Positions 1 through 8,466 of a stretch of DNA of 32,590 nucleotides are shown piece after piece. How positions within the stretch are numbered: position 1 is the stretch's first letter; every line of letters starts with the position of its first letter. The notes under the pieces were generated by a model. That model was given only the letters and a program-made list of their open reading frames with translations, was not told where the DNA came from and did not search any database. Source of the DNA: CANJDH01 sp964443245 (GTDB lineage Bacteria; Pseudomonadota; Gammaproteobacteria; Burkholderiales; JAEUOS01); assembly GCA_964443245.1 (NCBI GenBank), contig CAYUEG010000029.1, positions 1-32,590 of the forward strand. The letters are read 5' to 3'. Made by a program: the position numbers and the translations under genes.

Positions 1-1754
1 AGCAGGTGCGCGACACCGCCGCCGAGCTGCTCAACCTCTACGCCCGCCGCGCCGCGCGCCAGGGCCACGCCTTCAGCTTCAAGGAGAGCGATTACGACGC
101 CTTTGCCGAGGGCTTCGGCTTCGAGGAAACACCGGATCAGGCTGCCGCCATCGCTTCGGTGATCGAAGACATGCGCTCGGGCCGGCCGATGGACCGCCTC
201 ATCTGCGGCGATGTCGGCTTCGGCAAGACCGAAGTGGCCCTGCGCGCGGCCTGGGTGGCGGTGGCCGATGGCAAGCAGGTGGCGATTCTCACCCCCACCA
301 CGTTGCTTACCGAACAGCACTTCACCACCTTCTCGGACCGCTTTGCCGATACGCCGGTGAAGATTGCCGAGCTTTCGCGCTTTCGCAATGCCAGGGAAAC
401 CACGGCCGCGTTGAAGGGCCTGGCCGATGGCAGCATCGACATCGTGATCGGCACGCACAAGCTGCTCTCGAAGGAAACCCGCTTCGAGCGGCTCGGCCTG
501 GTGATCATCGACGAGGAACACCGCTTCGGCGTGCGCCAGAAGGAAGCGCTCAAGGCCCTGCGCGCCGAGGTGGATGTGCTGACCCTCACCGCCACGCCGA
601 TCCCGCGCACCCTGGCGATGAGCCTGGAAGGCCTGCGCGATTTTTCGGTGATTGCCACCGCGCCGCAAAAGCGCCTGGCGATCAAGACCTTTGTGCGGCG
701 CGAGGGCGATTCGATCATCCGCGAAGCCGTGTTGCGCGAGCTGAAACGCGGCGGGCAGGTCTACTTCCTCTACAACGAGGTCGAGACGATCCAGAACATG
801 TACGACCGGCTGGTGCGCATCCTCCCCGAAGCGCGGGTCGAGATTGCGCATGGCCAGATGGGCGAGCGCGATCTGGAACGGGTGATGCGCGCCTTCTACC
901 AGCAGCGCTTCAACATCCTCCTGTGCACCACCATCATCGAGACCGGCATCGACGTGCCCTCGGCCAACACCATCCTGATCCACCGGGCCGACAAGTTCGG
1001 CCTGGCCCAGCTGCACCAGTTGCGCGGGCGCGTCGGCCGTTCGCACCACCAGGCCTACGCCTACCTGCTGGTGAACCACGAGGAGGGCCTCTCGGCCTCG
1101 GCCAAGAAGCGCCTCGACGCGATCCAGAACATGGAAGAGCTGGGCTCGGGCTTTTACCTCGCCATGCACGACCTGGAAATTCGCGGCGCCGGTGAAGTGC
1201 TGGGGGATTCGCAATCCGGCGAGATGCAGGAAGTCGGCTTCTCGCTTTACACCGAGATGCTGGTGCACGCGGTGGCGTGCCTGAAGGTCGGCAAGGAGCC
1301 GGACCTCGAAGCGCCGCTCGGCGTCACCACCGAAATCAACCTGCATGCGCCGGCCCTGCTGCCGGACGATTACTGCGGCGACATCCACGAACGCCTGACG
1401 CTCTACAAGCGCCTGGCCAGCTGCAAGACGCGCGACGAGATTGATGTGCACATGGAAGAGCTGGTGGACCGCTTCGGCAGGATGCCGGAGCCGGCGCAAA
1501 CCCTGATCGAGACGCACCGGCTGCGCGTCGATGCCGACGCGCTCTCGGTGGCCAAGATCGACGCCAGCCCGGAGGTGATCACCATCCAGTTCAAGCCCGG
1601 CGCGCCGATCGATGCCGGCAAGGTGATCAAGCTGTTGCAAAAAGACCGGCGCTACAGCCTCTCCGGGCAGGATCGCTTGAAGCTCACGCTGAAGACACCG
1701 GGCCCGACCGAGCGTGCGCAAGCGGCTAGAATCGCGCTCCAGTCGATCCAGTAA
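1..1754 (+). CDS. mfd: Transcription-repair coupling factor Mfd, C-terminal half (5' end outside window)
   Basis: Mfd is the DNA translocase that displaces RNA polymerase stalled at lesions and recruits UvrA. The reading frame is open from the first bases of the window, so the gene begins upstream. About 583 residues are visible, roughly half of the usual ~1150. The helicase motifs appear in order: Walker A CGDVGFGKTEVA near 205-240, DEEH near 509-520, the TATPIPRTL motif near 590-610, and helicase domain 2 with TTIIETGIDVPSA and QLRGRVGRS near 930-1050. The C-terminal TRCF domain with its LTLYKRLASC segment follows. The GTG at 6 is an internal codon, not a start. The stop TAA overlaps the ATG of the next gene by one base (TAATG), which suggests translational coupling. 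There is no sign of damage in the visible part. Confidence 0.97.
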   Translation, partial: QVRDTAAELLNLYARRAARQGHAFSFKESDYDAFAEGFGFEETPDQAAAIASVIEDMRSGRPMDRLICGDVGFGKTEVALRAAWVAVADGKQVAILTPTTLLTEQHFTTFSDRFADTPVKIAELSRFRNARETTAALKGLADGSIDIVIGTHKLLSKETRFERLGLVIIDEEHRFGVRQKEALKALRAEVDVLTLTATPIPRTLAMSLEGLRDFSVIATAPQKRLAIKTFVRREGDSIIREAVLRELKRGGQVYFLYNEVETIQNMYDRLVRILPEARVEIAHGQMGERDLERVMRAFYQQRFNILLCTTIIETGIDVPSANTILIHRADKFGLAQLHQLRGRVGRSHHQAYAYLLVNHEEGLSASAKKRLDAIQNMEELGSGFYLAMHDLEIRGAGEVLGDSQSGEMQEVGFSLYTEMLVHAVACLKVGKEPDLEAPLGVTTEINLHAPALLPDDYCGDIHERLTLYKRLASCKTRDEIDVHMEELVDRFGRMPEPAQTLIETHRLRVDADALSVAKIDASPEVITIQFKPGAPIDAGKVIKLLQKDRRYSLSGQDRLKLTLKTPGPTERAQAARIALQSIQ

Positions 1755-3103
1755 TGTCAGCCGGCACCAGCCCCATGCAGTTGCCCTCCTTCACCCTCGC
1801 CGTGCGCCAAGGCCTTGCTGCGCAGCTGCGTGCGCTGGCCCTCGGCATGGTGCTGGGCATGGCAGGAGTGCCGGCGGCACACGCCGATCCGGCAGTGATC
1901 GCCGGCATCGCAGCCTATGAGGCGGGCGATTACAAAAAAGCCCTGGACCTGCTCGAACGGCCGGGCCTGGCCGGCAATGCCGACGCCGCATTCCACATGG
2001 GCCGCCTGCGCGAGCAGGGCCTGGGCATGGTGGCCAGCCGCGATCGCGCCCTGTTCTGGTACGGCGAGGCCGCCCGGCGTGGCCACGCCGGTGCCCGTGC
2101 CGCATTGGAAGCCCTCAGCGGCAAGCCGGCGCCCGGCGCCGCCTCGGCAGGTACGTTGAAACCGTTGGTGGGAGCGGCTTCTGGCGCGGCGGGCACTGCA
2201 GGGGGCGCGCCCCTGGCTTCCGCCCCCCTGGTGGTGCCGCTCAACGACCAGCAGCGCCTGCAGGCCATGCTCGATGGCAAGGTGCCGTATGACCGCAACC
2301 GCGCCGAGCAATTGGCCGATGCGATCAAGACCCGGGCCGAAACCGGTGATGCCGAAAGTGCCGCCACGCTGGGCTGGTTTTTCGAATCGCGCCCCGGCGG
2401 CACACCGGATTTTGCCGTGGCGGCGAGCTGGTACCGGCGCGCCATCGAACTGAAACACCCGTTCGCGACCAACAATCTCGGTGCGCTGTACTACGACGGG
2501 CGCGGCGTGCCCGCCAACCACGCCGAGGCGCTGCGCCTGTATCGCCAGGCCGCCGAAGCCGGCTATGCGATCGCGCAGTACAACCTGGCGCTGATGCTGG
2601 GCCAGGGGCGCGGCACCGAACGCGACATTCCCGGCATGCTCGATTGGCTCAGGAAGTCCGCCGCGCAAGGCTATGCGCGCGCCCAGGCCCAATTGGGGCG
2701 CTTTACCCTGGATGGCATCGGCGTACCGAAAGACCCGGTGGAAGCCGGCCGCCTGTTTCGCGCTGCCGCCGAGCAGGGCTTGCCGGTGGCGCAGTACTGG
2801 TATGGCCACCTGATCTCCACCGGCAATGGCGTGACGCGCGATCTTGCCATTGCCGCCGAATGGATTCTCAAGGCCGCCGAAGGTGACGTGGCCATCGCCG
2901 CACATGAGGCCGGCGCAATCTACGAATTGGGCCTGGGGCTTCCGGCCAACAACGCCCGCGCCGTGGCCTGGTATCGCAAGGCGGCGATTGCCGGCGTACG
3001 CGAAGCCGCGAGCCGCCTTGCCTCCGCCTACACCAACGGCGAACTGGGCCTCAAACCCAGCGCGCAGGACGCCAGCGTGTGGACCGCGCTGGCCAAGCCA
3101 TGA
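1754..3103 (+). CDS. Secreted Sel1/TPR-like repeat protein
   Basis: This 449-residue protein starts with a long signal peptide: a hydrophobic stretch around residues 27-40 is followed by a likely signal peptidase I site after AHA at about residue 44. The mature part is made of Sel1-type repeats of about 36 residues. These are recognisable by phrases such as AAFHMGRLREQGLG, FATNNLGALYYDGRGVP, AIAQYNLALMLGQGRG and AYWYGHL-like variants, with an Ala/Gly/Pro-rich linker at about residues 128-160. Sel1 proteins are periplasmic or envelope scaffolds, but the partner cannot be deduced here. The start overlaps the mfd stop and the stop overlaps serB in an ATGA, so the three genes are probably cotranslated. 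A second in-frame ATG at codon 8 (1775) is possible. The repeat fold is secure; the function is unknown. Confidence 0.85.
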   Translation: MSAGTSPMQLPSFTLAVRQGLAAQLRALALGMVLGMAGVPAAHADPAVIAGIAAYEAGDYKKALDLLERPGLAGNADAAFHMGRLREQGLGMVASRDRALFWYGEAARRGHAGARAALEALSGKPAPGAASAGTLKPLVGAASGAAGTAGGAPLASAPLVVPLNDQQRLQAMLDGKVPYDRNRAEQLADAIKTRAETGDAESAATLGWFFESRPGGTPDFAVAASWYRRAIELKHPFATNNLGALYYDGRGVPANHAEALRLYRQAAEAGYAIAQYNLALMLGQGRGTERDIPGMLDWLRKSAAQGYARAQAQLGRFTLDGIGVPKDPVEAGRLFRAAAEQGLPVAQYWYGHLISTGNGVTRDLAIAAEWILKAAEGDVAIAAHEAGAIYELGLGLPANNARAVAWYRKAAIAGVREAASRLASAYTNGELGLKPSAQDASVWTALAKP

Positions 3104-4005
3104 ACGTGCCAAACGCGATGTCAGCACCTTCAGCCTCAATGGCTGCAGCCGGAGGCAGCTGGTTCGTCCTCGAAGGACGCAACCTCACCCCGGCGCAGGT
3201 GCAGGCGATCGCCCCGCTGGCGGGCGCCGCTGCAATCGAACAGGTGGCGCCTCACGCCTGGCGCCTGGTGCCCGGCGCCGCCCTGCCGGCCCCGGCCGTG
3301 CTGGCGCGCATGCGCGAGACGGCAGCGCGCTTCGGTGCGGACATCAACCTGCTGGCCCGGCCGCGCCCGCTCACCGCCTTCAAGCTGGCGGTGATGGACA
3401 TGGATTCGACCCTCATCACCATCGAATGCATCGACGAGATTGCCGACATGCTGGGCATCAAGCCGCAAGTGGCAACGATTACCGAAGCGGCGATGCGTGG
3501 CGAGATCGCCTACACCGAAAGCCTGCGCCGGCGCGTGGCGTTGCTCAAGGGGCTCGACGTCAGCGCGCTCGACCGGGTGTATGCAGAACGCCTGCGGCTC
3601 TCGCCCGGCGCCGAAACCATGCTGGCCGCGTTCCGTGCAGCAGGCCTGAAGACGCTGCTGGTTTCCGGCGGCTTCACCTTCTTTACCGACAAGCTCAAGG
3701 CCCGGCTCGGGCTCGACTTCACCCATTCGAACGTGCTGGGCATCGCGGACGGCAAGCTCACCGGTGAAGTGGTCGGCCCGATTGTCGATGCCGATGAAAA
3801 GGCGCGCACGCTCCTGGCCACCTGCGACCGCCTGGGCTGTGCACCGGAGGAGGCGATCGCCATGGGCGATGGCGCCAACGACCTGGCGATGATGAAGGTG
3901 GCCGGCCTCTCGGTGGCCTATCGCGCCAAGCCGGTGGTGCGGGCGCAGGCGATGACGGCGCTCAACCATAACGGGCTGGATGCGGCACTGCGGTTTTTTG
4001 CCTGA
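3100..4005 (+). CDS. serB: Phosphoserine phosphatase SerB
   Basis: SerB catalyses the last step of serine synthesis, hydrolysing O-phosphoserine in the cytoplasm. The 301-residue protein has an N-terminal extension of about 90 residues with an ACT-like region. The HAD phosphatase core follows: motif I VMDMDSTLI with nucleophile Asp100 and general acid Asp102, motif II LLVSGGFTFF, the conserved Lys in DADEKARTL, and motif III MGDGANDLAMM. The start at 3100 is preferred because its ATG overlaps the upstream TGA (ATGA), the usual sign of coupling. The frame extends upstream to a GTG at 3079, but that start lies inside the previous gene. The HAD motifs, including the ECIDE substrate-cap segment, make the SerB assignment specific rather than generic HAD. 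Confidence 0.95.
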   Translation: MNVPNAMSAPSASMAAAGGSWFVLEGRNLTPAQVQAIAPLAGAAAIEQVAPHAWRLVPGAALPAPAVLARMRETAARFGADINLLARPRPLTAFKLAVMDMDSTLITIECIDEIADMLGIKPQVATITEAAMRGEIAYTESLRRRVALLKGLDVSALDRVYAERLRLSPGAETMLAAFRAAGLKTLLVSGGFTFFTDKLKARLGLDFTHSNVLGIADGKLTGEVVGPIVDADEKARTLLATCDRLGCAPEEAIAMGDGANDLAMMKVAGLSVAYRAKPVVRAQAMTALNHNGLDAALRFFA

Positions 4006-4010
4006 CCACC

Positions 4011-4067
4011 ATGACCATCATTGCCATCGGCTGCAGTCCCACGATCCAGCCTCGGTCAGCAGGGTAG
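4011..4067 (+). other. 18-codon mini-ORF duplicating the start of the next gene
   Basis: An ATG at 4011 opens an 18-codon frame starting MTIIAIGC and ending at TAG 4065-4067. Eighteen bases (4016-4033) are identical to 4078-4095, just inside the start of the following gene, which begins MYIIAIGW. In both copies the shared block lies five bases after the ATG. The offset is 62 bases, so the copies are in different frames. It looks like a partial tandem duplication of a gene start. Whether it is translated as a leader is unknown. Confidence 0.4.
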
Positions 4068-4072
4068 CTACG

Positions 4073-4318
4073 ATGTACATCATTGCCATCGGCTGGATGT
4101 GGGTCGTCCTGATGATGTCCATCACCCAGAAGACGATTCTGGCGGGGGTATCGACCCTGGTGTTCTACGGCATTCTGCCCTGCGCCCTCCTGATGTACCT
4201 GCTGACGACGCCGGCACGGCGCCGGCGTCAGGCCCGGCGCGAAGCCGAAGAAGACGCCAACGCAAAAGCCCAGGTGCCCGCCGAAGCGGCACCACGACCG
4301 CCTACGGACGCGGCGTAG
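4073..4318 (+). CDS. Small membrane protein of unknown function
   Basis: This 81-residue protein is not recognised as a named family. It contains two hydrophobic segments: residues 1-15 (MYIIAIGWMWVVLMM) and about 22-45 (ILAGVSTLVFYGILPCALLMYLL). A strongly charged, Ala/Arg/Glu-rich cytoplasmic-looking tail follows from about residue 50 (RRRRQARREAEEDA). This layout fits a small inner-membrane hairpin protein. The ATG at 4073 is chosen because the protein becomes hydrophobic exactly there; in-frame codons upstream encode His-rich, non-membrane sequence and overlap serB. The ribosome-binding site is weak (AGGGTAG). Codon use resembles the neighbours. It follows serB on the same strand by 67 bases and may be read from the same transcript. 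Confidence 0.65.
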   Translation: MYIIAIGWMWVVLMMSITQKTILAGVSTLVFYGILPCALLMYLLTTPARRRRQARREAEEDANAKAQVPAEAAPRPPTDAA

Positions 4319-4364
4319 CGGCGGCGCTTCGGGCACAATGCGCGTTTTTCACGCGAGAACTCTC

Positions 4365-4727
4365 ATGCAACGCCCTACCTTTACCGCCACCGCCGTCATG
4401 GATGCACGCCGCAACGGCGAAAACGGTTCGATGGAACTGAACCTCATCGACGCCAAGGGCAACACTCAAAATCTGGTCCTCGATAACGCTGCGATCAGCC
4501 ACGTACTGGCCGCGATCCTGCAAAAGTCCAAGGCCAATGGCGATGTACCCGAAGTGTTTTTGAATGAGTCCATCCCTCTCCATGAAATGCGCACATTCCG
4601 TCTGCCGGGGTATGCCGGACTGCGCATGTTCATCAGCCCGACCTCAGTGATCGACTTCCTGCTTGAGGAACAACACGTATCGTCGTTGAAGCAGGTTGTG
4701 GACGACCTGGCGGCGTCCGGCGCCTGA
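4365..4727 (+). CDS. Conserved-looking hypothetical protein, 120 aa
   Basis: The protein is soluble, with no signal peptide or membrane segment, and I do not recognise its family. The N-terminal part, with phrases such as TATAVMDARRNGENGSMELNLID, resembles a small beta-rich fold. The C-terminal part is mixed alpha/beta and ends in a helical LKQVVDDLAASGA. The ATG at 4365 is taken as the start; an in-frame ATG at 4338 would add nine residues (MRVFHARTL) that read like upstream sequence. The gene lies 46 bases after the small membrane protein and 71 bases before the glycosyltransferase, all on the plus strand, so cotranscription is plausible. Codon use with G/C third positions supports real coding. 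No function is proposed. Confidence 0.6.
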   Translation: MQRPTFTATAVMDARRNGENGSMELNLIDAKGNTQNLVLDNAAISHVLAAILQKSKANGDVPEVFLNESIPLHEMRTFRLPGYAGLRMFISPTSVIDFLLEEQHVSSLKQVVDDLAASGA

Positions 4728-4798
4728 ATCGCGCTGCCTGCGCTGTTTTCATTGGCCCTCGCGCGTCGCGTTGTCGTGATGGGCCGTAAAGGCTGGTG

Positions 4799-6877
4799 AT
4801 GTTCTCGTCCTGGCTCAACAAACTGCGGCGTCCCGATGCGGACGCGGCAGGTCCCCCTCCAGACGGTGGGGCACCCGACGGCGCTGCCGCCCGCATCGAG
4901 CGTGCGATGGAGGCAATCGAGGGCGGCCGGCCGCAGGAAGCGCTGGTGCTGTGCGATGCCGTCCTCGCCGCACGCCCGCAGGAGGCGCGGGCACTGCATG
5001 TGCGCGGCGTGGCCCTGCTCACCCTCGGCCGTGCGCCGGAGGCGGAAAGCGCGCTCCGGCAAGCCACGGCCATCGATGCGCACCAGCACCTGTACTGGTT
5101 CAACCTCGGCAACAGCCTGCTGGCGCAGGACAAGGCGGCTGAAGCGGTCGCGCCCCTGGCGCACGCGCTCAAGTTGACGCCCGATCACATCCCGAGCCTG
5201 TTCAATCTGGCCAAACTGCAGGGCGATCTGAAGCAGTACGACGCCGCCATCGACACCTTCAGCCGCATCGTGCACCTGCTGCCGGACGATGCCGGCATGC
5301 GTACCGAACTGGGCATCGCCCACTTTCGCAAGGGCGAAGCCACCCTGCTGGCGACCCATGTCAACCAGGCGATGGAGGCCTTCCGGCAGGTGCTGGCCCG
5401 GCCGCAACTCCCCGATCCGGTGCGCGACAACGCCCGCCTGTTTCTCGGCGATGCCCTCGCGCTCACCGCCCGCCACACCGAGGCCCTGGTGTATTTTCGT
5501 GACCTGCTGGCGCAGGAGCCGGACAACCTGGACGCGCTGATCAAGTGCGCGAACTGCCTCAACACCCTGGGGCGGATGGCCGAGGCCGCACCGCTCTACG
5601 AACGGGCAGCCAGCCTGATGCCTGGCCATCTGCCGGCCCTCTCGTCGATCATCGTGTGCTCGGATTATCGGGCTGACATCAGCGCCGAAGCGAACACCCG
5701 CCAGCGTTTCGCGCTGGGCGCGCGCTTCCACGATCCGCAACAGCGCCGGCAATGGCCCAACCACCGCGAACCGGGCCGGCGCCTGCGCATCGGCTATGTG
5801 TCGCCGGATTTGCGGGAGCATGTGGCGGTCATCCTGCTCGAAGCGATCTGGCGCAGCCACGACCGCACCCGGTTCGAGTGGTTTGTCTACGACGCCACCC
5901 GGCACCGCGATACGAAGAATGCACAGTTGCGCGGGCTGATGCCAAACTGGCGCGAGATCCGCGATCTCGATACCGACCAGGCGGTCGCCGTGATCGAGGC
6001 TGACCAGATCGACATTCTGGTCGACCTTGCCGGGCACACCAGCGGCAACCGCCTGACCGTGTTCGCGCGCAAGCCGGCGCCGGTGGCCGCCAGCTGGCTG
6101 GCCTATCCGGGGTCCACCGGCGTCAAGGCAATCGATTACCTCATCAGCGATGTCCTGACCTCCCCGCCGGCGGCGGACCGTTTCGCCTCCGAAGCGGTGT
6201 GGCGCCTGCCGGGCACGCGCTTTACCTACGAGCCGCCCGCTTTCAGCCCCGTGCCGGCCTTGCCGGTGCCGGATGCCCCGATCACCTTCGGCTGCTTCAA
6301 CAATGTGGCCAAGCTGAATCGCGAGGTGTTCGCACTATGGCAACGCATCCTCACCGCACTGCCCGACGCGCGCCTGGTGATCAAAAGCCCTGCGCTGGAC
6401 GACGCCAGCGGCCGCAGCCTGCTTCTGACCGACCTGCGCGCCGCGGGGATGGACGAGACGCGGGTGGAGCTGCGCGGGCGCAGCCACTACCAGGAAACGC
6501 TCTCGCAGTACAACCAGATCCACATCGCGCTGGATCCGTTTCCGTTTTGCGGCGGCCTCACCTCGCTGGACGCGCTCTGGATGGGCGTGCCGGTCATCAC
6601 CCTCGAAGGCACCCTGATGGCCGGGCGGCAGACGCTGGCATTCCTGCACAACATCGGCCACCCGGAGCTGGTGGCCGCCACGGCGGATGACTACGTGCGG
6701 CTTGCAACCGACCTGGCGCGCGATGCGGACCGGCTGGCCCGCTACCGCAGCGGCCTGCGCGAAGCGATGCGCAGCTCGCCCCTGCTCGACTACGCGTCAC
6801 TGACGCGTCACCTGGAAGCCGCTTACCGGTCGATGTGGCAGCGCTGGTGCGCGGGCCAGCCGGTGTCGGGTCAGTAA
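4799..6877 (+). CDS. TPR-containing SPINDLY/O-GlcNAc-transferase-like glycosyltransferase (GT41 type)
   Basis: The 692-residue protein has two parts. Residues ~30-290 are TPR repeats of the canonical pattern (for example LYWFNLGNSLLAQDKAAEAV and LFNLAKLQGDLKQYDAAI). Residues ~335-690 are the GT-B catalytic region of the SPINDLY/OGT family, with GYVSPDLREHVAV carrying the family's conserved His (His341), VDLAGHTSGNRL, FNNVAKLNREVFALW, LVIKSP and LDPFPFCGGLTSLDALWMGVPV near the nucleotide-sugar site. Such enzymes move a sugar from a nucleotide donor onto Ser/Thr of proteins; bacterial members often modify surface or flagellar proteins. No flagellar or glycan gene is nearby, so the acceptor is unknown. 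The ATG at 4799 directly follows an in-frame GTG at 4796, with AAAGG about eight bases upstream. The gene converges on the SDR gene across a hairpin. Confidence 0.9.
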   Translation: MFSSWLNKLRRPDADAAGPPPDGGAPDGAAARIERAMEAIEGGRPQEALVLCDAVLAARPQEARALHVRGVALLTLGRAPEAESALRQATAIDAHQHLYWFNLGNSLLAQDKAAEAVAPLAHALKLTPDHIPSLFNLAKLQGDLKQYDAAIDTFSRIVHLLPDDAGMRTELGIAHFRKGEATLLATHVNQAMEAFRQVLARPQLPDPVRDNARLFLGDALALTARHTEALVYFRDLLAQEPDNLDALIKCANCLNTLGRMAEAAPLYERAASLMPGHLPALSSIIVCSDYRADISAEANTRQRFALGARFHDPQQRRQWPNHREPGRRLRIGYVSPDLREHVAVILLEAIWRSHDRTRFEWFVYDATRHRDTKNAQLRGLMPNWREIRDLDTDQAVAVIEADQIDILVDLAGHTSGNRLTVFARKPAPVAASWLAYPGSTGVKAIDYLISDVLTSPPAADRFASEAVWRLPGTRFTYEPPAFSPVPALPVPDAPITFGCFNNVAKLNREVFALWQRILTALPDARLVIKSPALDDASGRSLLLTDLRAAGMDETRVELRGRSHYQETLSQYNQIHIALDPFPFCGGLTSLDALWMGVPVITLEGTLMAGRQTLAFLHNIGHPELVAATADDYVRLATDLARDADRLARYRSGLREAMRSSPLLDYASLTRHLEAAYRSMWQRWCAGQPVSGQ

Positions 6878-6890
6878 TTCACCCGCCGCC

Positions 6891-6911
6891 AGCCGGCGCC
6901 TTCGGCCGGCT
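6891..6911. terminator. Inverted repeat between convergent genes
   Basis: AGCCGGC and GCCGGCT form perfect 7-base arms around a 7-base loop (GCCTTCG), lying between the stop of the glycosyltransferase and the stop of the oppositely oriented SDR gene. There is no long T-run on either side. A bidirectional terminator is the likely role, but this is inferred from position. Confidence 0.45.
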
Positions 6912-7681
6912 TACTTGCGCGTCAGCTCGGCCCCGCCGATGTAGATGCGGTTCATCACCGGGCTGATCACCAGCTCGTTGATGCATACATGCGGCGGCAT
7001 TTCGGCGATGAAGCGAATCGTCTTGCCCATGTCCGCTTCCTGCACCATCAGCGCCTGGTCTTCTGCACTGGGCACCACCGGGCGCTTCTTGAGGATCGGT
7101 GTGGCCACCTCGCCCGGGCACAAGGCCGTGGCGCGCAGGCCGTTGACGCATTCCTCGATGTTGAACGAGTGGGTGAGCGCCATCATGCCGGCCTTGCTGG
7201 CGGTATAGGCCGGGCCGGTGAGATACGAGAAGTGCCAGCCGGCAAAGGAGGCGACGTTGATCACCGTGCCTTCGCGCCGCGCCTGCATGCCTTTCAGGAC
7301 TGCCAGGGTGCAGTACGTCGCGCCGTTCAGGTTGATCGCGACCACCTGCTCGAAGGTTTCGCCATCGGTTTCCTTCCAGAACCGCTTGGGGAAATTCACC
7401 CCGGCACTGTTGACCAGGATGTCGACGCGCTTCAACTCGTCCTGGATTTGCGCCGCCACCTGTTTGACGGCCTTGTTGTCCGACACGTCGAGCGGGATCG
7501 CGCTGATGGAACCGGACGGCGCGCCACGGCGCTCGGCATCGGCAATCGCCGCAGCCAGCTTGGGCGCTTCACGGCCTGAAATGACCACGCGGGCGCCGGC
7601 CTGCGCCAGTTCCACCGCACCGGCCAGGCCAATGCCCGAGCCACCGCCGGTGACCCAGGCCACTTTTCCCTTGAGCATCAT
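6911..7681 (-). CDS. Short-chain dehydrogenase/reductase (SDR) family oxidoreductase
   Basis: This 256-residue classical SDR has the cofactor motif VTGGGSGIGLAG at residues ~9-20, the NSAG motif (ILVNSAGVNF), the catalytic Ser in VASFAGW and the YTASKAG catalytic Tyr/Lys. It would oxidise a hydroxyl or reduce a carbonyl with NAD(P)H; the substrate is not determined by the motifs. Its ATG overlaps the stop of the GST gene in an ATGA, so the two form a minus-strand operon divergent from the 3-hydroxyacyl-CoA dehydrogenase. A second Met directly follows the first. The context suggests an acyl-CoA or hydroxy-fatty-acid substrate, possibly oxo/hydroxy interconversion as LvaD does in the levulinate pathway. 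That is inference, and a 3-oxoacyl-ACP reductase-like role is the alternative. Confidence 0.9.
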   Translation of the reverse strand: MMLKGKVAWVTGGGSGIGLAGAVELAQAGARVVISGREAPKLAAAIADAERRGAPSGSISAIPLDVSDNKAVKQVAAQIQDELKRVDILVNSAGVNFPKRFWKETDGETFEQVVAINLNGATYCTLAVLKGMQARREGTVINVASFAGWHFSYLTGPAYTASKAGMMALTHSFNIEECVNGLRATALCPGEVATPILKKRPVVPSAEDQALMVQEADMGKTIRFIAEMPPHVCINELVISPVMNRIYIGGAELTRK

Positions 7682-8331
7682 TTCTTGGCCCGCTCGGCCA
7701 TCTGCTGCTGGCCGATCTTGCGGTCGGCGTCCACCTTCTGCACATGCGGCCGGGCTTTCATCACGCCCAGGTATTCGCGCACCTGCGGGATGCCCGCCAG
7801 TGCGTCCTCACCCAGAACACTCTTGCTGGCAATCGACACCAGCGGCAACGTGACATAGGCCGAACAGTCGGCGTAGGTCAGCTTGTCGCCGGCGATGAAG
7901 GGCGACCACTTGGCCAGCGCCTTGAGTGCCCGCACGCCCTTGGCCAGGTCTTTCTTCGCCTGCTCCTTGGTCTGCTCGGTCACACTGCCGCCGAAAAAGG
8001 CCTGCGCGTACAGGGTGCGCGCCGGCAGCTCGATGTGCATGTCGATCACGGTGCACAGCTCGCGCACCTTGGCGCGCTGCATGGGGTCGGCCGGATAGAG
8101 GGGATGCTGCGGATAGGCGTCCTCCAGGTACTCGCAGATGACCTGCGATTCGCACAGGGTGCCGGCAGCGGTTTCAATGAACGGCACCTTGCCCATCGGC
8201 GAGCGCGCCAGCATCTCGTCCTTCTGGGAAGTCCACACCAGTTCTTCGGTGAACGGGATTTCCTTTTCGAGAAGCGCGATCTTGACCTTGTTGTAATAGT
8301 TGCTGACGGCAAAGCCGCAAAGCTTGAGCAT
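7678..8331 (-). CDS. Glutathione S-transferase family protein
   Basis: The 217-residue protein has a thioredoxin-fold N-terminal domain (residues ~1-80) and an all-alpha C-terminal domain. Typical GST signposts are GKVPFIETAAG with the cis-Pro, and ESQVICEYLEDAYP with the Glu-Ser pair that binds the glutathione gamma-glutamyl group. THE C-terminal KLTYADCSAYVTL segment is the usual N-capping box region. The N-terminus SNYYNKVKIALLEKEI has Ser/Tyr residues where the catalytic residue normally lies. A good GGAGA ribosome-binding site precedes the ATG. It is the first gene of a two-gene minus-strand operon with the SDR, and it is a different subtype from the YfcG-like GST at the far end of the plus-strand cluster. 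Its role may be detoxification of reactive acyl intermediates, but this is uncertain. Confidence 0.9.
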   Translation of the reverse strand: MLKLCGFAVSNYYNKVKIALLEKEIPFTEELVWTSQKDEMLARSPMGKVPFIETAAGTLCESQVICEYLEDAYPQHPLYPADPMQRAKVRELCTVIDMHIELPARTLYAQAFFGGSVTEQTKEQAKKDLAKGVRALKALAKWSPFIAGDKLTYADCSAYVTLPLVSIASKSVLGEDALAGIPQVREYLGVMKARPHVQKVDADRKIGQQQMAERAKK

Positions 8332-8466
8332 GTTTGTCTCCGTGGGAACGTTGAAGGAAGCAGGCGATTAAAGCATGGTGCCGGTGCTAACATCAATGGC
8401 TGTTCAAGGCATCGCAGGCTAGGCGCCGCCGACCCTGCGCGTCATTACATTGAAGCGAAAGAACAC
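8332..8466. promoter_or_regulatory. Divergent intergenic region of the acyl-CoA degradation locus
   Basis: These 135 bases separate the minus-strand GST-SDR pair from the plus-strand degradation cluster and must hold the minus-strand promoter and probably the plus-strand one. No confident -35/-10 pair or clear operator palindrome stands out by eye. No regulator gene is adjacent. Confidence 0.4.

Noticed and set aside
6..8. GTG as the start of mfd
   Set aside because: The visible part begins in the middle of the helicase region and the frame is open to the window edge, so the codon is an internal Val.
1757..3139. A 460-codon minus-strand frame opposite the Sel1-repeat gene
   Set aside because: It mirrors the real gene, has repetitive low-complexity sequence and no recognisable motif or start signal.
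4466..6037. A 523-codon minus-strand frame opposite the glycosyltransferase
   Set aside because: It is a shadow of the TPR gene, without family motifs, and crosses gene boundaries.
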